A stretch of DNA of 64,000 bases from an uncultured bacterium (lineage in GTDB: Bacteria; Spirochaetota; Leptospiria; Leptospirales; Leptonemataceae), in contig CALFVU010000008.1 of NCBI GenBank assembly GCA_937928085.1, forward strand, positions 310,001-374,000. Reading direction: 5' to 3'. Numbering within the stretch: position 1 is the first letter of the stretch; each line of letters begins with the position of its first letter. Below the pieces are notes generated by a model. The model had not been told where the DNA came from, did no database searches, and worked only from the letters and a program-made list of their open reading frames with translations. Position numbers and translations under genes: made by a program. Shown here in pieces: positions 54,626 to 64,000 of this stretch.

Positions 54626-55268
54626 ATCTTAAATTTTTAATGGCTTAAAATAAAATTTTTTAGTGTTTTAAAATCTTTTTCGGTTAAAGATTTGGTTTAA
54701 AAAATTTGTGATTTCATCAAATTTACCTTTTTCTACTTTAGGCTTTGCTTTTCCTTTTAGTTTTAGTTATCCTTTGTATACATTTGAAATCTTTTTTAAA
54801 TGAGGTTAAGGAGATTAAACACCTGTTTCTACTTGATATAGCGAGCACTACAACTTTTTGAATTAAAAATAACTTGAATTTTTATATATTACTTAAGAAA
54901 AATCGAGTTTTTTATAGATCGAATTAGTCCCAAACTTTTTTTGCAAAGAAATCAAAAAATGATGTGGATTAAATAAAATATTAAAAATAAAATTTAATTT
55001 TTTTTATAAAATTTTTTATAAAATTTTAAAAATATAAATTTCAAAATTTGAATATTTTTTATAATTATCAAACTTTTAAAAAACAGTGCTATAAAAAGCA
55101 CTTTTTTATATCGATAATATCTAAAAAAATTTTTTATAACTTAAATCATTGAATTTTCTAAATCTTACAAAATAAATTCTAATCTAGTAATTGTTTGTGC
55201 TAAAAAAATTTTTTATTACTTGTAACTTTTTTTTAGAGATTATAAATTTTAAGCAGAACAATATTTGA
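54607..55268. other. 662-base region without a gene
   Basis: The longest non-coding stretch of the window. It holds a bidirectional terminator (55085-55102), two copies of a block CTAAAAAAATTTTTTAT followed by ACTT or AACTT (near 55122 and 55199), and a direct repeat of TTTTTTATAAAA near 55008-55031. On the minus strand, 54766-54668 reads as 32 codons with coding-like composition (GKAKPKVEKGKFDEITNFLN, then QIFNRKRF and a stop) but no usable start, perhaps a gene remnant. No tRNA or known RNA is seen. Confidence 0.5.
55085..55107. terminator. Bidirectional intrinsic terminator
   Basis: AGTGCT (55085-55090), six-base loop ATAAAA, AGCACT (55097-55102). A T-run (55102-55107) follows on the plus strand, and a run of A before the stem gives a T-run on the minus strand. 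It can end both the coaX side and the M16/Sua5 side transcripts, or a small RNA from the gap. Confidence 0.65.
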
Positions 55269-56288
55269 TTATAGAACAAATTCTGAAGCACGTCGTAGCC
55301 TATCATTAATTGCGAATCCAATTTCTTTATTGGGTACTTCGAATGCTATAATATAATCAAAGAGTTTTTCCATTTCTTTTAAAAAAGAAAAAAGATTTTT
55401 AGCGATTTCTTGTAAATTGGATAAGTAAGATAAATTATAGATATTTTGATCATTTACAAAACCTTTTCCGTAAACTAGAAATCCTATTTTTTTTTGTCTT
55501 AATTCTAGATTAACGAAAGCTTGATATGCATTTTCTAAAAGTTTGATTAGGTTTTCTTTAAAATTTTCTTTTCGTAAGTATTCTAAATACTTTTCTTTTA
55601 ATAAGATTAAAGGTATAGAAGGAGAGTAATGTTTTGGTAATAATCCGGGAGAAAGTAATTGATTTTGGTTTGTATTTAAAGTTTTAGAATTTTCAATCAC
55701 AATAAATCCTTTATGAATAAAAAATTCTTTAGTAAAAAATCCGGGTCTTAGTATTTGTATTGTATTTTTTTTTACGACGCGAATGATTGTGGATTCTATT
55801 CCAATTTCAGATTTTCCACCTTTTACAATAGGAATGGATTCATTAAAATATTCATAAACCATCTCTTCTGTTGTAGGACTAATTTTTCCAAAAGGGTTTG
55901 CGGAAGGAGCTGATATCGGAATGTTGATTTCTTTTGCTATTTCTAAAAAAATTGAATGAGATGGCATTCGAAAAGCACAGAGCTCAGAGCCAGCGGTAAC
56001 AATATCGGGAATATTTCTTTTTTTTAATAAAATTGTAAGAGGACCAGGAAAGAATTCAAGAAATATTTCTTCTTCTTTGGAAATATAAGAATATTCATAA
56101 ATGGTTGATAGCTTTCCGATATGACAAATTAGAGGATTTTCTTTTGGTCTTTTTTTTAGTTCATAAATTTTTTTTACTGCTGTTTCTAATGTAGCTAACC
56201 CCCCCAATCCATATACGGTTTCTGTAGGGAGTGCTACTACATTTCCCTTTAGTAATTCTTGTATAGCTTCTTTTGGTGTAATCCACAT
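55269..56288 (-). CDS. Threonylcarbamoyl-AMP synthase, Sua5 type
   Basis: 339 residues from the ATG at 56288, whose A is the last base of the upstream stop (TAATG); a TTG at 56315 lies inside the upstream gene. The YrdC domain covers about 1-200: VALPTETVYGLGGLA, LKKRPKENPLICHI, FFPGPLTILLKKR, SAPSANPFGKISPTT and STIIRVV. A C-terminal Sua5 domain follows (LLSPGLLPKHYSPSIPLILL onwards). It makes threonylcarbamoyl-AMP for t6A37 of tRNAs. Length agrees with Sua5 rather than with short TsaC. Confidence 0.93.
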   Translation of the reverse strand: MWITPKEAIQELLKGNVVALPTETVYGLGGLATLETAVKKIYELKKRPKENPLICHIGKLSTIYEYSYISKEEEIFLEFFPGPLTILLKKRNIPDIVTAGSELCAFRMPSHSIFLEIAKEINIPISAPSANPFGKISPTTEEMVYEYFNESIPIVKGGKSEIGIESTIIRVVKKNTIQILRPGFFTKEFFIHKGFIVIENSKTLNTNQNQLLSPGLLPKHYSPSIPLILLKEKYLEYLRKENFKENLIKLLENAYQAFVNLELRQKKIGFLVYGKGFVNDQNIYNLSYLSNLQEIAKNLFSFLKEMEKLFDYIIAFEVPNKEIGFAINDRLRRASEFVL

Positions 56289-57592
56289 TATTTTGATATT
56301 AAAATTCCTTTGCAATAAATATTGTTAAATGTTTTTTGAGCTGTTTCTAATAAGTCTTCTTTTGTTATAGATTCAATTTGATTTAGAATTTCCTCTAATG
56401 GATTTTTATGGTCTTTATGTAATAAAGAATTCAATAATAAATTACTAAATCCTCTGGAAGTTTCTATATTTTCGATAATGTTTGTTTTGATAATATTTTT
56501 TGCTCTAACTAAATTTTCTTCTTCGATATATTCATTACATATTCTATCTATGATTGTAAAGATTTCTTTTTCTAAAAGGCGGATTTGATTAGAATGTATC
56601 CCGGCAAAAATTTGTAATACAGAAAAAGAAGGATTTCGGATAATTTCTGAGTAAATATCATAGCACGAGAGTCCTAATTCATCTCTAATTCTTGTAAAAA
56701 GTAAAGAAGAGTCCATTCCTCCCAATATAAAATTTAAAAGATTTTGTTTATATTTGTCTTTTGAATCATAAGGAAATGCGGGATATACCAACATAAAATA
56801 ATTTTGTTGTATATTTTTTTTCTTAATTACAATCTCTTTTTGTTTGTATTGGCATTTCGGATATTTAATGTCTGTATATTCTCTTTCTTTTCTATCAGAA
56901 AAATAATACTTGATTTTATCAAAAAATAATTCTGGTTTTATCCCACCATATCCCGTTATAATCATATTCGAATTTTTATAATATTTTTCTTTAAAAGATT
57001 TAATTTTTTCTATAGAAACATTTTGAATATTTTCTTCAGTTCCTAAAATAGGATGATATGGTTCTAAAAATTGAGTAAAAGTCTCTTCGATTAAAAAATC
57101 TTCGGGATCATCTTTTTTTTCCCTATATTCGCTTAAAATGGGGTTTATTTCTTTTTTTAAGTCTTCTTCTTTTAGTAGTGGATTCAAAAACATATCTACT
57201 AAAATATCTATACCCTCTTCGAAGACACTATTTAACATACTCATATGGTAATTTGTATGATCATAATCCGTGTATGCATTTACATCTGCTCCTATACGAG
57301 AATATGCTTTTACGATTTCTTTTCCCGAAGGTCTTTTTTTTGATCCTTTAAAAACTAAATGTTCTAAAATATGCGAAATTCCCCATTCATCTTTTGTTTC
57401 GATTTGAGAACCAACACGAGTAGCAATCTGAACAAATGTCATCAAAGTAGGTTTGTACACATAAACAACATCTACCTGATGTATTTTTTTAAAATAAATT
57501 TCTTTGTCAATATATTGTTTGATATTTTTTACATTAAACAAGTTCTTTTTTCCATAATGTTTTGAAATTAAATTATAAAATCGCTTCTTCAT
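56288..57592 (-). CDS. M16-family zinc peptidase
   Basis: 434 residues, one pitrilysin-type unit pair. The inverted zinc motif HILEHLVFKG (HxxEH) is present with the downstream Glu in EINPILSEYREKKDDP. DVNAYTDYDHTNYHM and the C-terminal half with FILGGMDSSLLFTRIRDE are also typical. Cytosolic processing peptidases of this group (YmxG/PqqL-like) act on small peptides; the substrate is unknown. It overlaps the Sua5 gene by one base. Confidence 0.92.
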   Translation of the reverse strand: MKKRFYNLISKHYGKKNLFNVKNIKQYIDKEIYFKKIHQVDVVYVYKPTLMTFVQIATRVGSQIETKDEWGISHILEHLVFKGSKKRPSGKEIVKAYSRIGADVNAYTDYDHTNYHMSMLNSVFEEGIDILVDMFLNPLLKEEDLKKEINPILSEYREKKDDPEDFLIEETFTQFLEPYHPILGTEENIQNVSIEKIKSFKEKYYKNSNMIITGYGGIKPELFFDKIKYYFSDRKEREYTDIKYPKCQYKQKEIVIKKKNIQQNYFMLVYPAFPYDSKDKYKQNLLNFILGGMDSSLLFTRIRDELGLSCYDIYSEIIRNPSFSVLQIFAGIHSNQIRLLEKEIFTIIDRICNEYIEEENLVRAKNIIKTNIIENIETSRGFSNLLLNSLLHKDHKNPLEEILNQIESITKEDLLETAQKTFNNIYCKGILISK

Positions 57593-57609
57593 AATATTAA
57601 AATGTTCAA

Positions 57610-58602
57610 TTAAGAAAACATTTTATGTATTTGAGATCGATAAATATCTAAAAATAAATCCATATAATAACAATGGAATTGAAAATCCATAATAAAACCA
57701 TTATGTCCTCCCTTTTCAGTGATAAACAATTCAACTTTGTCTATGTTTTTAAAGAATTGAAAGTCTTCGATGGGAATAATAGGATCATCATACGAACTTA
57801 AAATGTATATAGGAATTTTTAAATTTTTAAAATTCATTTTTGGAATCGTATATTGAGAAAAATATTCTTCTACAGAACTATACATAGTATATTTAAGAAT
57901 TCCCTTTTCTGTTAATTCCATTATGGAGTTGATCTTTAATAAATTAGAAAAATCATACAAATACGGAAAATAATATTGTTTGAGTTTTAAAGATTCTTTC
58001 CATTTTTTTAAAAAATATTTTTTATAAATTTTATCCTGGTCAATTACAATTGTTGATTTTTTTGGATCTAAAACAGGAGAAATTGAAAAAACAAATTTTA
58101 AAAAATTAGGATTTGATTTTTTATGAAATCGTAAAGCCAGACGAATTGCAAAATTCCCACCTAGAGAAAACCCTACAATATACACAGGCTGTTGATACGA
58201 GTGTATAATCAAATTTACTGCGTCTTCAATTTCTTCTATTAGAGTTCCTAAAAATAAACCTTCGTTTAAATGGTGGGTATTTCCATGATCTCGAAAGTTT
58301 AAACGAAATACATCAAAACCATTATTTACTAAAAACATCGACATTCTTAAAATGTAAGAAGAGTCTATACTTCCTTCCCAACCATGAAGTAGAATTACCA
58401 GACCTTTTGATTTTTGATAATTAAGAGATTTTGTATAACTTCCTAACAGCTTTACTCCTTTTGGTGTTGTAATTAATTGTAGTCGGGAAATCCTTCTTAA
58501 AAAAGGAATACTTTTTCCGATTTTAAGAGAAGATAATGTGGTTTGTAAAAAAGCATTTTGTAAAAATTTGGGTATTCGAAAAGAAATTTCATGTGTAATC
58601 AT
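57610..58602 (-). CDS. Alpha/beta hydrolase, YheT-like
   Basis: 330 residues. Oxyanion-hole motif LVILLHGWEGS, nucleophile elbow VGFSLGGN, the acid in SSYDDPIIPIED and the catalytic His in GGHNGF. Text such as VFRLNFRDHGNTHHLN fits the YheT/ABHD1 group. Substrate unknown; an esterase is likely. It is transcribed toward the M16 gene with a 17-base gap. Confidence 0.88.
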   Translation of the reverse strand: MITHEISFRIPKFLQNAFLQTTLSSLKIGKSIPFLRRISRLQLITTPKGVKLLGSYTKSLNYQKSKGLVILLHGWEGSIDSSYILRMSMFLVNNGFDVFRLNFRDHGNTHHLNEGLFLGTLIEEIEDAVNLIIHSYQQPVYIVGFSLGGNFAIRLALRFHKKSNPNFLKFVFSISPVLDPKKSTIVIDQDKIYKKYFLKKWKESLKLKQYYFPYLYDFSNLLKINSIMELTEKGILKYTMYSSVEEYFSQYTIPKMNFKNLKIPIYILSSYDDPIIPIEDFQFFKNIDKVELFITEKGGHNGFIMDFQFHCYYMDLFLDIYRSQIHKMFS

Positions 58603-58689
58603 TTAAAATCACAAAAAGAATACAAACCTATGTGTCAAATATTCTTTATAGTGTTTTTTTTAAATTTTAGTACTAAAAAATCATTGCTC

Positions 58690-58695
58690 TATAAT
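58690..58695 (+). promoter_or_regulatory. Possible -10 box of the nnrS gene
   Basis: A perfect TATAAT lies 37 bases before the nnrS ATG. The -35 region 17-18 bases upstream reads TTTAGT, which is poor, so an activator would be needed. No FNR-type TTGAT-N4-ATCAA site is seen. Confidence 0.35.
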
Positions 58696-58732
58696 TCAAC
58701 TTATATTTTTTTATATTTTAGAGGATAAAATC

Positions 58733-59899
58733 ATGATTTCAAAATATAAAACTCAATGGCAAAATACATTAGAAAATCCATATCGGTTTTTTTTCCCTTT
58801 TTCTTTTGTAGGTGTAATTTGGGGATTAGGACTTTTTTTATTTGATTTAGATACTGAAAACATTTTTTGGCATAGAGAAATTTTGATAACTTTATTTCTT
58901 TTACCGATTATCAATGGTTTTTTGTATACAGCAGTTCCAAGATTTTTTAACTCTTTTTTTGCTAAAACCGAAGAAATTTTGATTACACTTTTAGTATTAT
59001 TGAGTTTATTTATTTTTGCAGGTATAAGAAATTTTTTTATTTATTCATTTTTAAAATTTTTTTATATACTGTTGATTTTTTCTTTTGTAATTATAAGATA
59101 TTTTAAAAGAAAATCTGGAAATCCATTATTTACTCCTTTTATTTTTACGTCTTTATTTTCGGGCTTATTGGGTAGTCTATTTCAAATTATTTATATGTAT
59201 CATAAAGAAGGGATTTTATATCAACTGTCTTATTCTTTATATTATCATGCATTTGTATGGATTTTACTTTTTGGAGTAGGAACAAAATTTTTTCCAATGT
59301 TAACCTTAACAGTTACTTTATCAGAAGATCGCAAATATCAGATTTTAAGTAAGAAGCTTTATTCATCTTTAGGATTTTGGTATAGCTTTAGTTTTGCTTT
59401 CTTGTTCAGTTTTCTTTTAGAAGCTTTTCAGTATGTTTCTTTAGCTTTATGGATTCGGGCATTTTTAGTTTTGTTTTTGTCATATGAAGCTTGGTATTTA
59501 TATTTTCCAGCCCAAAGGAAAGGAGTATATACTTTTTTTATAAAGTTATTCCTATATAGCATTGTGGTAGGGCATTTTATTTTTCCTTTTTTCCCCGAGT
59601 ATAGAACACATTTATATCACATAGTTTTTGTTGGTGGATATTTGGGATTAGTTTTAATAGTTGTTGGGAGAGTGATCATTTCTCACGAAAAATTAGACTT
59701 AAACTTAGAAGTAAAATCAAAAGTTTTAGCAATTATTTTTACTTTATTTTATGTTGCTCTCTGGACTCGTGTTACAGCTTTTTTAATCAATAGTTACGAG
59801 AATCATTTAAAATATGCAAGTTTTACCGCAATTTTCGGGATCGTTCTATATTTAATTTTTTTTGTAAAAAAACTTATCTATCAGTTGAATCGAAAGTAA
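58733..59899 (+). CDS. NnrS-family membrane protein
   Basis: 388 residues with about twelve membrane helices. NnrS features: NPYRFFFPFSFVGVIWGLGL at the start, HREILITLFLLPIINGFLY with TAVPRFF next, the YYHAFVWILLFGVGTKFFP helix, and HIVFVGGYLGLVLIVVGRVI ending in SHEKL. NnrS proteins bind heme and copper and protect cells from nitrosative stress; no denitrification gene is nearby. AGAGGA precedes the ATG. The final 26 bases overlap the convergent gene. Confidence 0.87.
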   Translation: MISKYKTQWQNTLENPYRFFFPFSFVGVIWGLGLFLFDLDTENIFWHREILITLFLLPIINGFLYTAVPRFFNSFFAKTEEILITLLVLLSLFIFAGIRNFFIYSFLKFFYILLIFSFVIIRYFKRKSGNPLFTPFIFTSLFSGLLGSLFQIIYMYHKEGILYQLSYSLYYHAFVWILLFGVGTKFFPMLTLTVTLSEDRKYQILSKKLYSSLGFWYSFSFAFLFSFLLEAFQYVSLALWIRAFLVLFLSYEAWYLYFPAQRKGVYTFFIKLFLYSIVVGHFIFPFFPEYRTHLYHIVFVGGYLGLVLIVVGRVIISHEKLDLNLEVKSKVLAIIFTLFYVALWTRVTAFLINSYENHLKYASFTAIFGIVLYLIFFVKKLIYQLNRK

Positions 59900-60938
59900 A
59901 TTTTAAAAGAAATTCAATTTTTTGATCTTTTGGAGAAACAAACAAATCAAATCTTCTTACATCGATTAAATGATATGTATACATACCTATTCCAACAAAA
60001 GAACTTAGCAGGAAAAGATTTCTATGTTGTTCAATTTGTTTTATATAACGATTCAATTTTTCTAATAAAATTAAATTCATCACAATTCCGTAAGAATTTC
60101 TATTAAGTGGAAATTGAATTATCCTAGAATTTGCAATTTGATATTGTTGAAATAAAATATTAAAATTTTGTTCCCATCGTTTAGTATTTTCATATGCATA
60201 AGCTCCTATAAGAATAGAAGCTATAAATCCTCCTTGGATAAAATTTGCTTTTTGATATTCTTTATTTTCTCTTTGGAGTAGTCCCGGAATCAAAATTTGA
60301 TACTGAAACACTTTTGATTCTTCTTTAGGTAAGAGAGATGTGATCTTTACTGCATCAGTAATCCTGCCAAATTTTTTTTCTGAATTCAATACTAATAGAT
60401 TATATTTTCCTTCCGTAAGATTTTTTGGACTAATGAGTAATTCAATACGATTCGTGTCTATTTGCTTAAAGGGAACTTCTATTTTTTGACCATCTTTAGG
60501 ATTTTCTAAATAAATTTTCGTTTTTTCAATCATTCCATCAATTGAAACTTGTAAAGTATCTTTTTCTTTTGTAGATATAATCATTTTTTCTTCTATATAT
60601 TGAATTTTTGGAATAGGAATTTCTTTAATTTCAAATTCGAACCAATCTGTCCATAAAAAAATTTGATTAAATTTATTTATAAGTCCTAAACGTTTTTTAT
60701 AAATTCCAGGAATTAGTTCGACCAATATTTCTGTATTTTCGGTTTCTCCTGCAAAAACAAGTTGACGATTCATATCCAAAATTTCCAAGCGATATTTTAA
60801 AATACCTTCGATAGGTTGCCACTTTTCCACATATTGAACAACGTTTGATTTTGTTTCTTCGTCTATAGCATAATTTTGATGATATAAATTATTAAAAAAT
60901 AAAAGTAAACATAATAATATTTTTTGAAAATCTTTCAT
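59874..60938 (-). CDS. Exported protein with C-terminal DUF5683-like membrane part
   Basis: 354 residues. Signal peptide (1-24), then two beta-rich domains (about 35-200) that resemble Fn3/Ig-like modules (IEGILKYRLEILDMNRQLVF, TEILVELIPGIYKKRLGLIN). The C-terminal part (about 225-335) starts QYQILIPGLLQRENKEYQKA, with membrane segments around GGFIASILIGAY and LFLLSSFVGIGMYTYHLIDV. The layout matches the proteins at 2380 and 32207. It follows the FecR/Fn3-like gene by one base and is the third gene of the cyclase operon. Confidence 0.75.
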   Translation of the reverse strand: MKDFQKILLCLLLFFNNLYHQNYAIDEETKSNVVQYVEKWQPIEGILKYRLEILDMNRQLVFAGETENTEILVELIPGIYKKRLGLINKFNQIFLWTDWFEFEIKEIPIPKIQYIEEKMIISTKEKDTLQVSIDGMIEKTKIYLENPKDGQKIEVPFKQIDTNRIELLISPKNLTEGKYNLLVLNSEKKFGRITDAVKITSLLPKEESKVFQYQILIPGLLQRENKEYQKANFIQGGFIASILIGAYAYENTKRWEQNFNILFQQYQIANSRIIQFPLNRNSYGIVMNLILLEKLNRYIKQIEQHRNLFLLSSFVGIGMYTYHLIDVRRFDLFVSPKDQKIEFLLKFTFDSTDR

Positions 60939-60939
60939 T

Positions 60940-63054
60940 TTAATCGATAAAAATTTTTTTTGGGGTAAGAAATTCAGGTTTTTTAATAAGTTTTTGTTCT
61001 AAAATAAAATCAATTTCTATTTCTTCGCTTTTTAGAATTTCACTTTCAATTTCTCTTATACTGCGGACTTTACATTGAAATTTTCCTAAACTTAGTTTTT
61101 TAAATGGGTTATAGTCTATAAAATGATTTTTTAAAACTAGTTTATCTACTAAAAAATTATTTTTATAAATTTCAAATTCGTAATAATCAGTGAACTTTGT
61201 TTTCGTCCACTGAAACAAAATAGTATTAATTTTGGATACATCATAAATTTGATTTTGATTTGGTTGAATCCATTTTGGTTGTTCAGGTTGATAATATACC
61301 TGAAAACTAGAGGAACTTTCTGCAAATATTCTTGTTTGATCTTTGCTTAAAACAAAAATTTTCCAATATAAAATTCCTTCGTTATTTTTTGCTACTTTGT
61401 CTAAATTTAATGAATAATTTGAATTATTCAAAACTGCGGTATGTAAAATATTTTTAAAATTTGGATCTAAAGAAAGAACGAAACGATATGTAAATGATTC
61501 TTCAAAAAATTGCCAACTAAAAAATATATTTTGTTGTTTGGGTAAAATAAAAATTTGATTTTTTTTTGGTTGTAATATCTGGATATCCATTTTGTCATTG
61601 ATAGTAAAACTTTCGATGTCAGATTCTACATTATCTTGATTCAAAACTCTCCAATAGTATACTCCGGGTTCTAATGAACTTTTTAGTAAGAAATAAGTAT
61701 TCGAAAGTTTTTCTTGTATGACAATTTGTTGAAAATTCTTATCTTTAGAAATTTGTAAGGTCTGATTTTTTGGATTTTGTATTTTCCAGTTAAATAAAAT
61801 TCCTTTTTGCAGATCATAAAGAAAAAAAGTTTGTTTTATGGGAGTAATTAATTTTGCTGGGGGATCTTTTTCAAGTTTTTGAATTGTAAAACTAAAGGTT
61901 TCAGATTCTAAAACACTATCTTTTTGGGCAGTAATTGGAACAACTTTCCAAAAATATTCTTTTATTGGATCTTTTAGTTCAAAAGGTATTGAAAGAAAAT
62001 TCACTAATGTGGAAATTTTTTGAGGGTTGGTGAAATTTGGATTTGTATCTATCCATATTTCGTAAGAATTAGCATTTTCAGATTGTGACCAACTAAAATT
62101 TATATTTTGATTTTCTTTAAATTGAAATATATTCTTATCTTTTGGTAATTGTAATTGTATTTTCTCTTTCTGAAGGATCGTAAATTTTCTATAAAAATTG
62201 ATCTGTGTATTTGATTCTTTCGAAATTACTTTCCAAAAATAGGTACCAGATGTTAAATTTATTTGAGTTTGATTTTTTATTTCTGACCTAACAACAATTT
62301 TATTAAAATTAGGTGAGTTAGAAATAAGAAGTAAATAATTTTGAGATGAATCTCCTTCTATAACAAAATTGATATAAATCGTAGATGTATCGATAAAGAA
62401 GATAGAATTATCTTCTGGAGAAATCAATTTTAGTGGAATTTTTTCTTTTTGTAGTTCATTTGATTCTTTATTAAGTAAAACTACTTCGTTTTCTTTAATT
62501 TTTTCTTCTTTTCCTTTACTTTTTAAATTTGCTTCTCCTTTATTTAATTGAATTTGTAAAGATTCATTCTGATTTACTAATTTTGCATTTGCAGAAGTTA
62601 AAAGAATTTCAGAATCTTTTGTTTGAATCTTAACATTACTACTTTCAGTGTTTGTTTCTAAGCTACCATAATTGAAATCAATTTTTGTTTCTTCTCCAAG
62701 TAAATTGATTACAATATAGCTACTTTCGTTAATCGAAATTTTGGTTCCATCTTTAAGCTCTAGTACAGCTTCTGAAAGTTCTTCAGTTTTAATAGAGTCT
62801 CCGTTATAAATGGGATATTCATTTTGTAAATATTCCCATATCGACTGATTTTGATATTTTCTTAAAGCTACTTTTTTTTTAAAAACTATTTTTCCTATAG
62901 GTTCTCCAGTACCTCTGTAGGTTTTATAAATGTCACTATATAATAAAAACGAAACAAAAGATAGAATTAAAATAGACGTAACTAAAAAAATGCTATCTTC
63001 TTTTTTTGTGTTAATTTTGATAATTTTTATATTTTGTTCTTTTGTAAAGATCAT
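60940..63054 (-). CDS. FecR-domain membrane protein with five Fn3-like repeats
   Basis: 704 residues. A short cytoplasmic head, one membrane helix (about 22-42) and a FecR domain (about 55-200: [40 protein letters not shown]). Five repeats of about 90 residues follow, each with an I-x-F-x-W strand, a N/D-P-N-F turn and a closing Y-x-W-K/R-V strand (for example [40 protein letters not shown]). It should project into the periplasm as a sensor or scaffold. Its ATG overlaps the stop of the cyclase gene. Confidence 0.85.
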   Translation of the reverse strand: MIFTKEQNIKIIKINTKKEDSIFLVTSILILSFVSFLLYSDIYKTYRGTGEPIGKIVFKKKVALRKYQNQSIWEYLQNEYPIYNGDSIKTEELSEAVLELKDGTKISINESSYIVINLLGEETKIDFNYGSLETNTESSNVKIQTKDSEILLTSANAKLVNQNESLQIQLNKGEANLKSKGKEEKIKENEVVLLNKESNELQKEKIPLKLISPEDNSIFFIDTSTIYINFVIEGDSSQNYLLLISNSPNFNKIVVRSEIKNQTQINLTSGTYFWKVISKESNTQINFYRKFTILQKEKIQLQLPKDKNIFQFKENQNINFSWSQSENANSYEIWIDTNPNFTNPQKISTLVNFLSIPFELKDPIKEYFWKVVPITAQKDSVLESETFSFTIQKLEKDPPAKLITPIKQTFFLYDLQKGILFNWKIQNPKNQTLQISKDKNFQQIVIQEKLSNTYFLLKSSLEPGVYYWRVLNQDNVESDIESFTINDKMDIQILQPKKNQIFILPKQQNIFFSWQFFEESFTYRFVLSLDPNFKNILHTAVLNNSNYSLNLDKVAKNNEGILYWKIFVLSKDQTRIFAESSSSFQVYYQPEQPKWIQPNQNQIYDVSKINTILFQWTKTKFTDYYEFEIYKNNFLVDKLVLKNHFIDYNPFKKLSLGKFQCKVRSIREIESEILKSEEIEIDFILEQKLIKKPEFLTPKKIFID

Positions 63055-64000
63055 TGTCTTTGTTTTTCATTTAAAATTTGGAATTTTTCTTCTTTTTCAT
63101 CTTCCAATGTTTCTTGACCTTCTTTAATTTGAGGTTCCCAATCAATTCCTACTAATTTTCTAAGTTCTTCAAGATTTTTAGGTCTTGTTGGATCATCTTT
63201 TCTTCCCAAAACGCAATATATGGTTTGTGGTTCTTTTTTGCCTTTTACTTTTATAGCGGGCATTTTTACCACATCAAATATATCTTTTACTTGATTATAA
63301 GTATCTTGAGAAATCAAAATATCAGTTGCAAAAGGTTTATTTAAACTTTCAATACGACTTGCCAAGTTTACCGTATCTCCAATCACTGTAAATTCTAATT
63401 TTTTTTCGGATCCGATTTGCCCCGAAACCACTTCTCCATAATTGATTCCGCATCCAAATTTTGCTATAGGTAGATTATGTGCTTTATTATATTGGTTAAA
63501 TTCAATTAGTGCTTTTCTCATCATAAGAGCACCGTTAATCGAATTTTCTGCATCATTACCAAACGAAGCAATTGAGCCCCAAGTTGCCATCACAGCATCA
63601 CCAATAAATTTGTCTACAATACCATGAGTTTTTTCTACACAATCAACCATCAATGTAAAATAACGGTTTAAATATTCAACAACTTCTTCAGGTTTCATGT
63701 TTTCTGACATTGCGGTAAAACCCCTTAAATCAGAAAAAAACACAGCACACATTTTTTTTTCTCCACCTAGTTTAATCTCTCCCCTCATAGCTTTTTCAGC
63801 AATTTCTTTATTAACAAATCTTCCAAAAGCATCTTTCATTTTTTCACGTTCTTCTAGTCCCTTTACCATTTTATTAAAAGAATAAGTTAAAAGTCCTACT
63901 TCATCTTTCGTTTTCGGAATTACTCTTATTGAATAATCTTCTCTTTCTACATAATCTGTTGCTATTGCAAGTTCATTAATAGGATCAGAAATTGTTTTAG
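63051..64000 (-). CDS. Class III adenylate/guanylate cyclase with HAMP domain, N-terminus beyond window
   Basis: The frame stays open to the right edge (316 codons seen). A HAMP domain occupies the visible N-terminal part ([40 protein letters not shown]), then an ERE linker and the cyclase domain: [32 protein letters not shown] (the two metal Asp), [20 protein letters not shown] and [18 protein letters not shown]. It should be a membrane receptor making cAMP or cGMP; substrate choice is not certain from sequence. The extracytoplasmic sensor lies outside the window. First visible gene of an operon with the FecR/Fn3-like protein. Confidence 0.92.
   Translation of the reverse strand, partial: KTISDPINELAIATDYVEREDYSIRVIPKTKDEVGLLTYSFNKMVKGLEEREKMKDAFGRFVNKEIAEKAMRGEIKLGGEKKMCAVFFSDLRGFTAMSENMKPEEVVEYLNRYFTLMVDCVEKTHGIVDKFIGDAVMATWGSIASFGNDAENSINGALMMRKALIEFNQYNKAHNLPIAKFGCGINYGEVVSGQIGSEKKLEFTVIGDTVNLASRIESLNKPFATDILISQDTYNQVKDIFDVVKMPAIKVKGKKEPQTIYCVLGRKDDPTRPKNLEELRKLVGIDWEPQIKEGQETLEDEKEEKFQILNEKQRQ

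Noticed and set aside
54836-54870. Similarity of the gap to the coaX motif (shared CTACAACTTTTTG)
   Set aside because: A 13-base match in DNA this AT-rich is expected many times by chance, and flanks do not align convincingly.
1-64000. CRISPR arrays, insertion sequences, prophage, tRNA or rRNA genes
   Set aside because: No regularly spaced repeats, transposase-like frames or tRNA-like cloverleaf sequences were found on reading the gaps; very short RNAs could still be missed.

Overview
The window is strongly AT-rich (by eye about 30% G+C, not counted) and densely coded on both strands, with many 1-4 base ATGA or TAATG overlaps between genes. The cell is a diderm: it has LptD, outer-membrane-type proteins and many lipoproteins. 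It respires through membrane-bound c-type cytochromes. FecR-domain proteins next to a class III cyclase and an ECF sigma factor, a phasin-like coiled-coil protein and many small lineage-specific lipoproteins most resemble Leptospira-type spirochaetes. No rRNA, tRNA or ribosomal protein lies in the window, so this placement is an inference and not settled.

Layout. 1-5003: a PAS sensor protein cut by the left edge, an aldehyde dehydrogenase, two uncharacterised genes and an atypical Rossmann oxidoreductase. 5052-7094: a CPA2 cation/proton antiporter. 7377-11616: a molybdenum-cofactor operon (moaA, a moaC-moaB fusion, moeA, moeB-rhodanese) behind a leader that looks like a riboswitch. 11650-14241: clpB on the other strand, with a perfect 24-bp palindrome upstream. 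14548-25627: one ten-gene respiratory operon encoding alternative complex III (actABCDEF), then a diheme cytochrome and three proteins homologous to CcoN, CcoO and CcoP of cbb3 oxidase. 25765-28437: aconitase. 28463-32752: an M28 peptidase, a phasin-like protein and a run of small lipoproteins. 32733-36823: a polyprenyl-phosphate sugar transferase and LptD. 36991-38394: fumarase.

38548-44073 holds two uncharacterised genes (one with a probable frame break in an A10 tract), a BFD-type ferredoxin, an operon of ECF sigma factor, FecR-like membrane protein and FecR lipoprotein, and a divergent putative outer-membrane protein. 44112-51658: PssA, GatA, GatC, pterin carbinolamine dehydratase, GlpD, three hot-dog-fold hydratase genes and peptide deformylase. 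51969-54606: HtrA, BirA and CoaX. 54607-55268: the only long stretch without a gene. 55269-58602: Sua5/TsaC, an M16 peptidase and an alpha/beta hydrolase. 58733-59899: NnrS. 59874-64000: a cyclase, FecR/Fn3-like protein and membrane protein operon cut by the right edge.

The strongest candidate for something undescribed is in the respiratory operon. The CcoN homologue at 23162-24496 aligns with true CcoN across several helices, but every position that should hold a heme or copper ligand is occupied by another residue, and the protein has only three histidines. It therefore appears to be an oxidase core without an oxidase site, kept intact beside CcoO-like and CcoP-like cytochromes and a complete alternative complex III. 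This suggests a structural or electron-relay complex rather than a terminal oxidase.
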